This document shows, piece after piece, positions 9,732 to 19,382 of a DNA stretch of 64,000 nt. Below the pieces are notes generated by a model. That model ran no database searches and was not told the DNA's origin. It worked only from the letters and a program-made list of their open reading frames with translations. The translations under genes were made by a program, and so were the position numbers. Source of the stretch: an uncultured Alistipes sp. (lineage in GTDB: Bacteria > Bacteroidota > Bacteroidia > Bacteroidales > Rikenellaceae); the NCBI GenBank assembly GCA_938014215.1, contig CALLRW010000032.1, forward strand, positions 62,001 through 126,000, written 5' to 3'. How positions within the stretch are numbered: the stretch's first letter is position 1; every line of letters begins with the position of its first letter.

Positions 9732-9916
9732 TAATATTTATCGTTTTTCGATAAATTTTTCAAGCTAACCGATCTTCGGCGGGGGATATTGGCTGCCGAG
9801 TCGGGATCGGACCGAGGCGGAGGGGGCCGATTCCGGGCTGTGCCGGAAGCGGTTTTCGGGGCATGGCCGGCGACGGAATTTGGGGCGGACCCCCGCGGCG
9901 GTTCGTGGAAAAATGC

Positions 9917-9924
9917 TATCTTTG
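9917..9924 (+). promoter_or_regulatory. Candidate -7 element for the thioesterase gene
   Basis: TATCTTTG lies 22 bases before the start codon at 9947. No good -33 TTTG stands at the expected distance, so this is a partial match. Confidence 0.5.
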
Positions 9925-9946
9925 CAGGAACAAAAACGTGCGGAAT

Positions 9947-10684
9947 ATGGGAGTAAAGACGCTTTACCGCTTCCGGGTCGAGCCCCAGGAGGTGGATTTC
10001 ACGCTGCGGGCGACGCTGGCATCGCTCGGCTCGGCCATTCTCAATACGGCGGGTCTGGATGCCTACGGCAAGGGTTTCGGGGTCGACGTGCTCAATGCCG
10101 ACAACCATTCGTGGGTACTTTCGCGCATGGCCATCGAGATCGACCGGCGCCCCGAACAGTATACGGACTACACGATCGCCACGTGGATCAGCGATTACGG
10201 ACGGGTCCTCTCGACGCGAAACTTCACGCTGACCGACGCCGCGGGGCACGAATTCGGCCGTGCGGTGACGCAGTGGGCGATGATCGACCTGACGACGCGT
10301 ACGGCGGTCGACCTGTCGTGGGTGGGGCGCGAACACGACGAGGCGGTGGTTGCGGAGGAGCCCCCGACGGAGCGGCCGCGCAAGATCCGGGCGGTGACCC
10401 CTACGCGGCGGAGTGAGCACCGCGTTGTCTACAGCGACATCGACTTCAACCGCCATGTCAATACGATGCGCTATATCGAGATGATGCTCGACATGCTGCC
10501 CGTCGAGATGCTGACGCGCGAGGAGCCGATGCGCCTCGATATCCACTTCCTGCGGGAGTGCCGGTTCGGGCAGACGCTGACGATCGGATGCGAGGATCGT
10601 GCGGACGGAGCGCTGTTCGAGATCTCGGGCGACGGCACGACGGCCGCCGTGCGGGCCTCGGTCGAGTGGGGCGGCCGGTCGTAG
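9947..10684 (+). CDS. Acyl-ACP thioesterase (FatA/FatB-like, double hotdog)
   Basis: The start is the ATG at 9947 (MGVKTLYRFRVEP), since it follows a -7 element and the upstream in-frame part would be Arg/Gly-rich leader. The 245-residue protein has two hotdog halves: the first holds LASLGSAILNTAGLDAYGKGFG and RMAIEIDRRP, the second HRVVYSDIDFNRHVNTMRYIEMMLD (about residues 155-180), whose Asn and His are the conserved catalytic-region residues of the family. It would release free fatty acids from acyl carrier protein in the cytoplasm. It is a single gene followed by a strong terminator. Confidence 0.85.
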   Translation: MGVKTLYRFRVEPQEVDFTLRATLASLGSAILNTAGLDAYGKGFGVDVLNADNHSWVLSRMAIEIDRRPEQYTDYTIATWISDYGRVLSTRNFTLTDAAGHEFGRAVTQWAMIDLTTRTAVDLSWVGREHDEAVVAEEPPTERPRKIRAVTPTRRSEHRVVYSDIDFNRHVNTMRYIEMMLDMLPVEMLTREEPMRLDIHFLRECRFGQTLTIGCEDRADGALFEISGDGTTAAVRASVEWGGRS

Positions 10685-10791
10685 CGGACCCGGCTCCGGC
10701 GAACCGGTCGGGGGGCGTTTCCGGGCCATTGGATCCGGTATCGACCGGGCCGGTTCCGGAGAGATCGGACCGTCGGCCGTCAGAAAAGACA

Positions 10792-10831
10792 ATCCCCGGA
10801 GGAGTCAACGACTCCTCCGGGGATCTTTTTT
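10792..10831. terminator. Strong bidirectional terminator
   Basis: A perfect 15-bp stem (10792-10806 with 10810-10824, loop AAC) is followed by CTTTTTT on the plus strand and by TTGTCTTTTC on the minus strand. It sits between the convergent thioesterase and GntP genes. Confidence 0.9.
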
Positions 10832-10881
10832 ACCGGACAGCGTGCCTTGCCGGACAACGCGGAACCGTTGTCCTTTCGGCG

Positions 10882-12132
10882 CTAACGGGCGATCAGGTAG
10901 CACGCGAGGCTGGCGAGGGCCAGCACCGTACCGACGGCCGTTTCGTAGGGGATCAGCTTCATGCGCTCCTTCATCTTCATGTCGACGGCTCCGCCCGTGG
11001 CGTGGAAGAACGAGCCGTGCGGCAGGTGGTCGAGCACGGTGGCTCCGGCATTGACCATGGCGGCGCCCCACAGCGCGGGGATCCCGGCCGCGAGGATGAT
11101 GTCGGCGAAGGATGCCGAGGCGATCGTGGCACCGGCGGTGGTTGATGCGGTAGCGGCCGACATCAGGGCACCGGCGAGCGGGGCGATGGCCGATTCGCCG
11201 ATGTGGCACTGGGCGAGCAGCGAGAGGACCGCATCCTTGATGGCCGAGGCCTTGATGATTCCGGCGATGGTTCCCGTTCCGATGAGCAGCACGGCGACCG
11301 GGGCCATCTTTTCGAGTCCGTAGCCGAGTCCGGGCATCAGTTCGCGCCAGCGGCGGGTGGCGGCGATCCCGACCAGACCGCCGGCGGGCAGGGCGATGAA
11401 GGGGTCGATGACCACGCCGGTCAGCGGTCGGAGGATCAGCAGGACGATGGCCGTCAGCGGGCCGGCGATGCTGGCGGCAAACGGGGGCAGATGCTGCATG
11501 TCGGCCTCATCGGCGGTAATTTGGGGTCGTTCGCCGTGAGCGGGGGTGAGGGGCAGCAGGATGTAGACGGCCACGACCAGTCCGACGAGGGCCGGGATGA
11601 GGTTGGCGAGCATGACCGAGGGGAGCGGAGCCCCGAAGTTTTCGGCGGCGATGATCGTATTGGGGTTCGGCGAGAGGATGTTCCCGCACTTTCCGCCGGC
11701 GATCATGGCCAGCAGGAGTCGGAATTTCGGGATGTCGAGCTGGCGGCCGAGCATCAGGGCGACGGGGGCGACGGTGATGACGGCCACGTCGATGAAGACG
11801 CCGGTTCCGGTGAGGAACATCGTGGCGAGGGCCAGGGCGAGGAAGACATGCCGGGCGCCGAGCCGGCGGACGATGGTTCGGGAGATGGAGGCGGCGGCGC
11901 CGGTTCGGATGAGCACGCCGGAGAGCACGCCGGCCGAGAGGATCCGCAGCACGGCGGGGATGATTTCACCGATTCCGGAGACCATCAGGTCGACGGTCTT
12001 CACGAGCGGATAGCCGGCGGCGATTCCGCCGACCAGCGCACCGAGCATGAGTCCGTAGACGGGCGGCGTGCGGCGGATGATCAGCACGATGGCGACGATC
12101 AGCCCCAGGAGGGCGGCCAGAGCGCTGTTCAT
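10882..12132 (-). CDS. GntP family gluconate/glycerate-type permease
   Basis: The 416-residue protein is almost all membrane helices (about 12), starting MNSALAALLGLIVAIVLIIRR, with family-typical pieces VFIDVAVITVAPVALMLGRQ, GGKCGNILSPNPNTIIAAENF and a late AATASTTAGATIASASF. The start at 12132 overlaps the stop of the glycerate kinase gene by four bases (ATGA), so the two are translationally coupled. In this context the imported substrate is more likely glycerate or a related sugar acid than gluconate. It is the last gene of the long minus-strand run and is followed by a strong terminator. Confidence 0.85.
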   Translation of the reverse strand: MNSALAALLGLIVAIVLIIRRTPPVYGLMLGALVGGIAAGYPLVKTVDLMVSGIGEIIPAVLRILSAGVLSGVLIRTGAAASISRTIVRRLGARHVFLALALATMFLTGTGVFIDVAVITVAPVALMLGRQLDIPKFRLLLAMIAGGKCGNILSPNPNTIIAAENFGAPLPSVMLANLIPALVGLVVAVYILLPLTPAHGERPQITADEADMQHLPPFAASIAGPLTAIVLLILRPLTGVVIDPFIALPAGGLVGIAATRRWRELMPGLGYGLEKMAPVAVLLIGTGTIAGIIKASAIKDAVLSLLAQCHIGESAIAPLAGALMSAATASTTAGATIASASFADIILAAGIPALWGAAMVNAGATVLDHLPHGSFFHATGGAVDMKMKERMKLIPYETAVGTVLALASLACYLIAR

Positions 12133-13280
12133 GATCGAGCGACGTATTTGAGGAGCCGCATGAGCTGCTCGACCGTATTTTCGAGATTCCGGGCGGCGCA
12201 ATCCGGGCGCATGGCCTCCTCGAGCGACACGGGACCCGCGACGATCGGGAAGAGGGCGGCGAAACCGCATTCGGTCAGTTCGCGGGCGTTCTCGACCGCA
12301 CCGCCCAGGGCGATGACCGGAATCTGCTGCCGGCGTCCGGCCTGCAGTACGCCGCAGGGGACCTTTCCGTGGAGGGTCTGGTGATCGATCTTCCCTTCGC
12401 CCGTGAGGATGAGGTCGGCGCCGGCGATCAGACGGTCGAAGCCGATGGCGTCGAGCAGCATCTCGATCCCGGGGCGGAGGTTGGCGTGGAGCAGGGAGCA
12501 CAGGGCTCCGCCGACCCCGCCGGCGGCTCCGGCCCCGGGAGTTTGGGCGAAGTCGTGCCCGGTGTGACGTTCGACGACGGCGGCGAAGTTGCGCAGCCCG
12601 GCATCGAGACGATCGATCATCTGCGGATCGGCCCCCTTCTGCCGGGCGAAGATGCGGGCGGCGCCCTGCGGGCCGTAGAGCGGGTTGTCGACGTCGCACG
12701 CCACGGTGAACTCCGCCTCGTGGAGCTCCTTCAGAACGTTGCGGTCGTCGATCGCGGCGATTCGTTCGAGCGAGGCTCCGGTGCCGTCGAGCTCGCGGCC
12801 GTCGGCATCGAGGAGGCGGAATCCGAGGGCGCGCAGCATTCCGCATCCGGCGTCGTTCGTGGCGCTGCCGCCGATGCCGATCAGAAAGCGGCGGCAACCC
12901 TCCTGCAGGGCGTGGGCGATCATCTCGCCGACGCCGAATGTCGAGGTTCGCCAGGGGTTCCGCTCTGCGGGTTGCAGCAGGGTGAGTCCGGCGGCAGCGG
13001 CCAACTCCAGGATGGCCGTGCGGCCGTTCTCGGCCACACCGTACGGAGCGTCGATCGGGCGCATCAGCGGGTCGTGTACGCGCACCGTTCGTCGTTGGCC
13101 GCCGAGGGCGCGGAGGATGGCCTCGGTGGTGCCTTCGCCGCCGTCGGCCACGACCGTCGTGATGATCTGGCAGCCGGGGAAAACCCGTGCGATGGCCGAC
13201 GAGGCGCACCGTGCGGTCTGTTCCGAGCTCAGCGACCCCTTGAAGGAGTCGAAGGCCAGGATGATTTTTTTTGGTTCCAT
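12129..13280 (-). CDS. glxK: Glycerate 2-kinase (GarK/GlxK family)
   Basis: The 383-residue enzyme carries the family motifs DSFKGSLSS (residues 11-19), ADGGEGT (45-51) and GIGGSATNDAG (135-145), all in the expected order, plus a C-terminal LTGEGKIDHQTLHGK. It phosphorylates D-glycerate to 2-phosphoglycerate with ATP in the cytoplasm. It is translationally coupled to the GntP permease behind it, giving a compact glycerate uptake and activation pair. It stands downstream of two GH89 genes; whether it belongs to that locus or has its own promoter in 13281-13425 is not settled. The gene symbol follows the family name only. Confidence 0.9.
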   Translation of the reverse strand: MEPKKIILAFDSFKGSLSSEQTARCASSAIARVFPGCQIITTVVADGGEGTTEAILRALGGQRRTVRVHDPLMRPIDAPYGVAENGRTAILELAAAAGLTLLQPAERNPWRTSTFGVGEMIAHALQEGCRRFLIGIGGSATNDAGCGMLRALGFRLLDADGRELDGTGASLERIAAIDDRNVLKELHEAEFTVACDVDNPLYGPQGAARIFARQKGADPQMIDRLDAGLRNFAAVVERHTGHDFAQTPGAGAAGGVGGALCSLLHANLRPGIEMLLDAIGFDRLIAGADLILTGEGKIDHQTLHGKVPCGVLQAGRRQQIPVIALGGAVENARELTECGFAALFPIVAGPVSLEEAMRPDCAARNLENTVEQLMRLLKYVARS

Positions 13281-13326
13281 AAAGATAGGTCTGTCGATTT
13301 CAGAGGCTCTCCGTTCAGCCGTTGTC

Positions 13327-13355
13327 CCGGGATCGGATGCGGTCTCCGATCCCGG
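13327..13355. other. Perfect 11-bp inverted repeat between GH89 and glycerate kinase genes
   Basis: CCGGGATCGGA and TCCGATCCCGG enclose a 7-base loop. No T tract follows on the minus strand, so it is not a classical terminator; it could stabilise a processed mRNA end or bind a regulator. Confidence 0.5.
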
Positions 13356-13425
13356 AGCAGCGGCGGTTCAGTTGCCGGAGAGCGGTGTGAAGATACGTTT
13401 TTTCGGACGAAATTCCAGCGCCTTT

Positions 13426-15711
13426 TCAGATCAGTTCGCGGTTTCCGGTCGGGGGCGTATCGGGGTTGTCGAGGAATTCCGGGCGCTCCATTTCGTGCCG
13501 GTAGCGTTCGTAGACGGATCGGCAGGCCTCGATTTCGTCGCCCGAGGGTTCCGTGGCGTACGTTTCGTGGCCGAAGGTCCACTGCCACTCCCACTCCTTC
13601 GACGCCTCGATGAAACGGGCGTATGCCTCGGCATCCATCTCGTATCCGGCCGCACGGATGGCCTCGAAGAAGTGTTCCCAGCGCGGTTTGTAGAATCCCT
13701 TCATCATCCCCGCCCACTGCCGGCAGGCATAGTCGGCGATGCGGCAGTTCTTGTCGCCCCAGGTGGTGAGCAGATTGCGGGCATTCTGTTCGTAGAGGTC
13801 GCTCTCCTCGGGGGTGGTTCCCATGGCGCGGGCATCGCGGAGCCAGCGGCCGAGGAGGAACTCGGGCCGGGTAGCCAGGACGCGGTCCAGATCGTCGAAG
13901 AGCGTGAGCATGCGCCGGGCGGCCTCCTCGAAGGCGGCCTGATCGTGCCGTTCGAAGGCGCGGGCGACCTCCTGCTGGAGGATCGTGGCGTAGTTGGCCA
14001 TCACCTGCCGCGTGATATCGGTCAGATCGTAGCGGAAGCCGTCGCTGCCGGCGAGCGTATCGGCGCAGGCGATCATCCGGTCCCAGGCCTCGACGAGCGA
14101 GCGGTTGCGGTAGTGGGGCCGGACGTTGGTTGTTCCTCCTGGGTTGAGTTTTAGCGTGGGGCGTCCGGTGAGGATCGACTCGTTGCCGCCGTTCGTAAGG
14201 TTGTTTTCGAAGACGGTCGGGAGCATCTCCTTCCAGGCTTCGACGGCCTGCACGGAGTGACGTCCGTAACGCTGCGTGGTGTAGTCCGAGACGAAGGTGT
14301 CGAGGTCGATCGGCGTGTCGCGCCAGACATTCTCGAGGAAGAGTGCATAGATGAACGGCGTCTGTTCGATCCCCTCCATCGTCAGCCCGATGCCGCGGAG
14401 GTTGCGGGCCGCCGGGTCGTGGAGCGCCGCTGCGGGGTCGTTGGCCACGCTGCGGGCATTGCCCGAGAGGTTGATGTTCTGTCCGAAGTTGTGGAGCATG
14501 CACCAGATCCACGGTTTGCCGTCGTAGGCGTTGGTCTGCTTCCAGATGGGGAACCGTTCGCTCCAGAGGTCGAGGACGATCATCCGATTGTCGGGCACCG
14601 CGGCGAGCAGGGCTTCGATCTGGGGTTCGCCCCAGAATTCCCGGTCGTGGTAGAAGAGCCATCCCTGCATGACCCACGTGGCCTTGGGGTCGCTTTCGCG
14701 CATCGAATCGAAGACCTTGCGGCTGATCTGGCTCAGGTAGGTGGAGTCGTTCGTCGGAGGGAGGTTTTCGTTGAAGGTGTCGGCCGAATAGAGGTGGTTC
14801 GTGCCGTAGAGACGGCTCTGTTCGTCGATGAACATCCTGCCGATGCGGGTGAAGAGCTCCTCGTCGGGGTCGAGGATGCTCACCTCGGGGAATCCGACCC
14901 ACGAGGTTTTGCGGACCTTGGCCTCGGGAAAGTGGTCGGTGAAGGTGGGTGGGACGTGTCCCGTGAAGGCGGGCAGGACGGGGGTCATGCCCAGCGCGCG
15001 TTCCCGGGCGAGGATGAAGTGCTGGAGCTGTTCGTGGCGGTCGATGAACGACTGCGGCAGCGGGCCTCCCCAGCCGTCGAGATTGCCCATCCAGAACCAG
15101 TTGAAGTAGGCCGGGCCGCTGAAGAATCCTTCGAGCTCCTCGTCCGAGAAACCCAGCTGGCGGTAGACGTGCTGCCAGACGGTGTTCTGGCCCGTGACGG
15201 CCAGCGGCATGTTGATGCCGTTCATGGCCATGAAGTCGATTTCGCGTTGCCAGCGCTCCTCGTCCCACCAGCTCATCGTGTAGTTGAACGTGCAGTAGTT
15301 CAGATAATAGCGATACTTGTAGGGGGAGGTTCGTTCGGTCCGTTCCGTGGGGACGGGGAGCGGATCGGGCAGGTTGAGGTTCGAGCCGCACCAGGTGATC
15401 TGACAGTTGCACCAGCTTCCCAGGTAGTATTTCAGGGCGCTGGCGGCCGCGACGCCGTTGTTTCCTTCGAGGAGGATGCGGCCGTTTTGTCCGTCGATGG
15501 CGAAGTAGTCGCGGTCGGACTTTTGTCGGCCGGTGATCCGGATCTCGAAGGCCCGGGCGTGCTCCTTGCCGACGACCCGTTCGACGAGTCCCCGGACGGC
15601 TTCGGCTTGCTCCCTGTCGTTGTAGACGCTCTTCGGCGCGTGGCTGCAGGCTGCGCAGAGCAGCACGGCAGCCACACCGAGCAGCGTGTGGAGAATGGTT
15701 CGATGTTTCAT
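13426..15711 (-). CDS. GH89 alpha-N-acetylglucosaminidase, lipoprotein (copy 1)
   Basis: The start at 15711 gives a lipoprotein signal peptide (MKHRTILHTLLGV...LCAAC, Cys at 22); an in-frame extension to 16029 would lie inside the upstream gene. The 761-residue length and motifs match NAGLU-type GH89: SPYKYRYYLNYCTFNYTMSWWDEERW, DTFNEN with Glu at residue 315, and GLTMEGIEQ with Glu at residue 446. As I recall, the human enzyme uses Glu316 and Glu446, so both catalytic residues are present at nearly the same places. It should remove terminal alpha-linked GlcNAc at the cell surface or in the periplasm. It follows a second GH89 gene by 20 bases. Confidence 0.92.
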   Translation of the reverse strand: MKHRTILHTLLGVAAVLLCAACSHAPKSVYNDREQAEAVRGLVERVVGKEHARAFEIRITGRQKSDRDYFAIDGQNGRILLEGNNGVAAASALKYYLGSWCNCQITWCGSNLNLPDPLPVPTERTERTSPYKYRYYLNYCTFNYTMSWWDEERWQREIDFMAMNGINMPLAVTGQNTVWQHVYRQLGFSDEELEGFFSGPAYFNWFWMGNLDGWGGPLPQSFIDRHEQLQHFILARERALGMTPVLPAFTGHVPPTFTDHFPEAKVRKTSWVGFPEVSILDPDEELFTRIGRMFIDEQSRLYGTNHLYSADTFNENLPPTNDSTYLSQISRKVFDSMRESDPKATWVMQGWLFYHDREFWGEPQIEALLAAVPDNRMIVLDLWSERFPIWKQTNAYDGKPWIWCMLHNFGQNINLSGNARSVANDPAAALHDPAARNLRGIGLTMEGIEQTPFIYALFLENVWRDTPIDLDTFVSDYTTQRYGRHSVQAVEAWKEMLPTVFENNLTNGGNESILTGRPTLKLNPGGTTNVRPHYRNRSLVEAWDRMIACADTLAGSDGFRYDLTDITRQVMANYATILQQEVARAFERHDQAAFEEAARRMLTLFDDLDRVLATRPEFLLGRWLRDARAMGTTPEESDLYEQNARNLLTTWGDKNCRIADYACRQWAGMMKGFYKPRWEHFFEAIRAAGYEMDAEAYARFIEASKEWEWQWTFGHETYATEPSGDEIEACRSVYERYRHEMERPEFLDNPDTPPTGNRELI

Positions 15712-15731
15712 ATAAGCAGGTTGTAATCGGT

Positions 15732-17903
15732 TTATTCGACCGCGGCGACGAGTTCGCGGGCCGCCTCGATCGGATCGTCGAAGGGTTGTGCTTCGGAGGT
15801 TTCGGGCGAGAGGACCCACTGTTCCTCCCAGTCGGCGAGGCGTTCGGGATGGTCCGAGAATCGGATTTCGAGCCGCGGGATGTAGTAGTCGCGAATCATA
15901 CCGCTCCAGAACCGGGCGGCATAATCCTCCTGGAAGCCGCCCCAGGTTGAGATGATGCGGCGGGCGTTGGCGGCATAGTGGCGGCGCAGCGAGTCGGTCG
16001 GAGCGGCCTTTTCGGCATATCCGACCCACTTTTCGAGCCGGTAGTCGGGGTGCGAAGCCAGCAGCCGGTCGGCCTTGCGCAGCAGGTCGATGCAGCGGGA
16101 GAGCTCCTCGCGGGCCGTCGTGCGGTCACCGGCATCGCGGGCCTCCCGGGCCTTGGCATAGTGGCGGTCGGCCACCTCGCCGAGCCAGACGGCCGAGAAT
16201 TCGAGTACGTCGTTGCGGTAGAGCGGCGAGTTGTTGCAGGAGTCGGAGGCTTCGAGCAGGAGCCGGACGGCGCGCCCGAAGTCGTCGTTGATGGCGTGAC
16301 CGTTGGGGCGGCGACGGTCGGGGTCGACGGTCTGCCACGTGAAGCGCGGATAGGAGTAGAGCGAGGCGTAGACGTTCTGACGCAGCAGCTCCCAGGCGCG
16401 GATCACCTTTTCGTCGCAGCAGCCGTAGCGGGCCGAGCAGTACTGGCGGGTCCAACTGTCGAGATCGATATCGGAGCTGCTCCAGCCCATGTCGCCGAGG
16501 AGTTCGTAGACGACCTCGTTGTTTTCGATGCCTTCGGGGGCCGATCCGAATCCGACGAGGTTGCGTCCGGCGCCCGATCGGAGTGCCTCGACGGATCCTG
16601 AGGCGTACATGGCCAGATCACCCGTCGGGAGGACCTTCCCGCCGAAGTTCGGGACGTAGCTGTAGATCCACTGCTTGCCGTAGAAGCCGTCGTGGACTTT
16701 CCACGTCTGTTCGGTGTGCCAGACCCATTTGGGGTAGTCGTTTCCGAGGTCGATGATGATCATGTCGCGGTCGGGAACGCGGCTCAGCAGGGCCTGGAGG
16801 CTTTCGCGGTCCCAGAAGTCGTGCTGATAGCCGAACGTCCACCCCTGGGTGACCCATACGGCATCGGGATCGCCGGCCTTGATCGAGCGGTGGATGGCCT
16901 CGCCGTATTGGGCCAGCAGGCGGTGTTTGGCGGCCGTATCGGCGGGGTCGACCGGGAGTTTCATCTCGTTGAAGCTGTCCGAAAGGAAGTAGCGGGCCTT
17001 GCCGAATTCGGCCTCCCACTCCTGGATGAACAGCGCTCCGAGCTTCTCGAACCAGGGCGAATCGGGAGCCAGCACGCAGGCGTTGTATTCGGGGGCGAAT
17101 CCTCCCCATCGGAGCTGGTTGTACGCGACGTCGGGGTGACGGGCGATGAAGGCTTGGGGGACGAAGCCGGCGAAGGCCGGAGCGACGGGCTCCATGCCCA
17201 GTTCGCGCATGCGGTCGATGATGCGGTGCTGGAGGGCAAGCTGGTCTTCGTGCCAGCTTTCGGGCAGCGGGCCGTCAAATCCGTTGAGGTTTCCCATGCG
17301 GTGCCAGGGGAGGTGAGCCGGGCCGGTGAAGAACGAGGCGATCTCCTCCTCCGAGAGGCCCATCTTGAGCCAGACGCGGCGGGCGATGGCCTCGCTGGCA
17401 ACGGTGGCCAGCGGCAGGTTGACGCCGTGCAGGGCCATCCAGTCGAGTTCGCGTTCCCAGCGCTCCCAGTCCCAGTAGGGGGTCGTGTATCCGAACGTAA
17501 CGACGTTGAGGAAGTAGCGCAACTGGTAGGGTGACGCCCCTTTGGCCTCGAAGTCGGGCCAACGGTCGGGAATTTGGAGATTTTTGCCGCTCCAGGTGGC
17601 CATCGAGTGGCAGGCCTCCTTCAGATAGCGGTTGAAGGCGTAGCAGAGTGCCGTGGCGCTGCTGCCCTCGATGCGCAGACGCCCCTCCGCGGCGTGGATG
17701 GCGTAGCAGTCGAGCGAGTCGGTCGGGGCGACGAGTTGCAGATCGATATCTTCGGCCGGGCGTTCGATGGTGCGTTCGATGACGGCGCGGGCGGCCTCCA
17801 CAGCAGTTTGTGTGGCGGGGTTTTGCCGCGGGGAGCAGCCTGCGAGACTCACGGCGGCCGCAGCCGCGAGCAGGAGGAGTCCGGTTTTGGGTTTGAATTT
17901 CAT
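15732..17903 (-). CDS. GH89 alpha-N-acetylglucosaminidase, lipoprotein (copy 2)
   Basis: A 723-residue paralogue of the neighbouring GH89 enzyme, with its own lipoprotein signal (LLLLAAAAAVSLAGCSP, Cys near 23). Family blocks are SPYQLRYFLNVVTFGYTTPYWDWERW, SDSFNEMK with Glu at residue 313 and GSAPEGIENN with Glu at residue 457, so both catalytic acids are kept, although the residue before the second Glu is Pro where copy 1 has Met. The two copies differ clearly in sequence, which points to an old duplication and perhaps different linkage preference. It lies in the run that begins with sigma/FecR/SusC/SusD. Confidence 0.9.
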   Translation of the reverse strand: MKFKPKTGLLLLAAAAAVSLAGCSPRQNPATQTAVEAARAVIERTIERPAEDIDLQLVAPTDSLDCYAIHAAEGRLRIEGSSATALCYAFNRYLKEACHSMATWSGKNLQIPDRWPDFEAKGASPYQLRYFLNVVTFGYTTPYWDWERWERELDWMALHGVNLPLATVASEAIARRVWLKMGLSEEEIASFFTGPAHLPWHRMGNLNGFDGPLPESWHEDQLALQHRIIDRMRELGMEPVAPAFAGFVPQAFIARHPDVAYNQLRWGGFAPEYNACVLAPDSPWFEKLGALFIQEWEAEFGKARYFLSDSFNEMKLPVDPADTAAKHRLLAQYGEAIHRSIKAGDPDAVWVTQGWTFGYQHDFWDRESLQALLSRVPDRDMIIIDLGNDYPKWVWHTEQTWKVHDGFYGKQWIYSYVPNFGGKVLPTGDLAMYASGSVEALRSGAGRNLVGFGSAPEGIENNEVVYELLGDMGWSSSDIDLDSWTRQYCSARYGCCDEKVIRAWELLRQNVYASLYSYPRFTWQTVDPDRRRPNGHAINDDFGRAVRLLLEASDSCNNSPLYRNDVLEFSAVWLGEVADRHYAKAREARDAGDRTTAREELSRCIDLLRKADRLLASHPDYRLEKWVGYAEKAAPTDSLRRHYAANARRIISTWGGFQEDYAARFWSGMIRDYYIPRLEIRFSDHPERLADWEEQWVLSPETSEAQPFDDPIEAARELVAAVE

Positions 17904-17976
17904 GAATGTAGGTTTGGATCGTGAATGGATGTTGTCGGAACCGTATCCCGGCGAGGGGCGGTCCGGAAGAAGAAAC

Positions 17977-17997
17977 TGCCGACGTTTGGGGTCGGCA
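17977..17997 (-). terminator. Possible weak terminator or mRNA hairpin
   Basis: TGCCGAC / GTCGGCA stem (7 bp, 7-base loop) downstream of the interrupted lipoprotein gene; on the minus strand it is followed by GTTTCTTCTTCC, on the plus strand by ATTTCTCGTTTTT. Weak on either strand, so it may only partly separate the GH89 genes from those upstream. Confidence 0.45.
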
Positions 17998-18036
17998 ATT
18001 TCTCGTTTTTCGGGCCGGAGTCCGCGGCGGGGAGGG

Positions 18037-19305
18037 CTACTTGGTCTCCTCGCACTGTACCTTGATGTTCAGGTAGACGGGTTTTCCGAAGAGATCCTCG
18101 GCCAGGGTCTGGTCGATGCGACCGTCGACGAAGGTATCCTTGTCGTCGTAGATCTGCTTGATCTGCATCAGGCCGTAGTAGTAGACGGGGTTCTCCTCCG
18201 TACCGCGTTTCGAGCGGCAGATGATGTAGTCACCGGCGCGGAAGTTCTCCTCGAGAGCCGCCGTAGCCTTCTGTCCGGCATTGGTCCAGCGGCGGAGGTA
18301 GTTCTGGAGCGTGAGGCTCGTGGGGTTGTCCGTAACGCCGAGGGTGCTGTTGTCCAGATCGCGCTGGATGGCGCCCAGCTGCTAGAAGGCACGCATCTTG
18401 TCGGCCGTGGTCGCGGCCTTGGAGTCGATGCTGATGAAGAGCTTGTCGATGTAGGTGTAGAGTTCGGCGTTGTATTTATCGCCGATCCACGAGCCGGCGA
18501 TGCGGTAGAACTGGAAGTTGTCGATGTTTGCATCCTTGATTCCGTGGCCGTTGACCTCATAGAGGTCGCACTGCCGGCCGGTCGTGCCGCCGCCGAGCTG
18601 CGAAGCCAGCAGCGAGCTGAACATGTAGCCGCGCTGACCGCCGATGTAGGCGTTGTTCTTGGTGTTCTGGAGGACGTTGAGGAAGCACATGCTGCCGTTC
18701 AGACCGTCGACCGAGCGGAGTTCCGACAGCGAGAGGATGTGCTTCACCTCGCCGTTGATCGACACGCCGTGCATCGAGAAGAACGACTGGGTGTCCGAAC
18801 CGGCGCCGGTGCCCTCGTCGGGATAGGTTTCGGGATCGTTGTCATGCGTGGCGACCTTCTGGTCGGCATAGAGGGCGGCGGTCTCGTTCATCCAGACGGT
18901 GCCCTTCGACTCGCCCGTCACGCCGCTGACGGGATAGTAGTTCGTGCAGCTCAGCGAACCGGCATAGAGGGTGACCTCGATGGCGGTGATCTCCTTCGAA
19001 TCGGGGAAGAAGAGCAGGTCGAGCGAGTTGCCGTCGAGTTGGAAGGTCTGGGGGTCACCGGCGGGGGTGTAGGCACCTTCGGCGCCCTTGACGCCGGTCA
19101 TCACGCAGCTGGTCAGCGTCTTCTGGGTCTCGACCGAGGCCTTGAAGCTGACGGGTTCGCCGTAGACGAGCGACGAGGGCAGCGATTCGGAAAGGGTAAT
19201 GGTGGCCTCGAAGGTCGAGTTTCCACCTTCATTGTCGTCGTTGCTGCACGATGCGGCAGCAAAGGCGAGCAGCAGCGAGGCTGCGAAAAGGGTGAATTTT
19301 TTCAT
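18037..19305 (-). pseudogene. Secreted lipoprotein of the GH89 locus, interrupted by an in-frame TAG
   Basis: The frame opens at 19305 with a lipoprotein signal (MKKFTLFAASLLLAFAAASCSN, Cys at 20) and reads for 307 codons to a TAG at 18384-18382. After the TAG the same frame stays open for 114 more codons (starting QLGAIQRDLDN and ending KVQCEETK) to a TAG at 18039-18037. The tail reads like normal protein with the local codon style (NYLRRWTNAGQKATAALEEN, YIICRSKRG), so the intact product would have about 422 residues. I do not recognise a family; the lipobox and the place beside two GH89 genes suggest a surface glycan-binding or accessory protein. A real nonsense mutation, a sequencing error, or readthrough are all possible. 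Confidence 0.8.
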
Positions 19306-19382
19306 GATTTTAAATGTTTAAGGTGAGTTTGGTTCTGTGTTTGGCAGTTGGTCTGGTTACAAAGCGGCGTAGCGGCCGCGGG

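Noticed and set aside
12133..13209. N-terminal extension of the GntP permease into the glycerate kinase gene
   Set aside because: It is Arg/Pro-rich out-of-frame translation of glxK. The 4-base ATGA overlap at 12129-12132 gives a proper start.
13327..13355. Terminator of the GH89 gene
   Set aside because: The 11-bp stem is perfect, but no T run follows on the transcribed strand; it is listed only as an inverted repeat.
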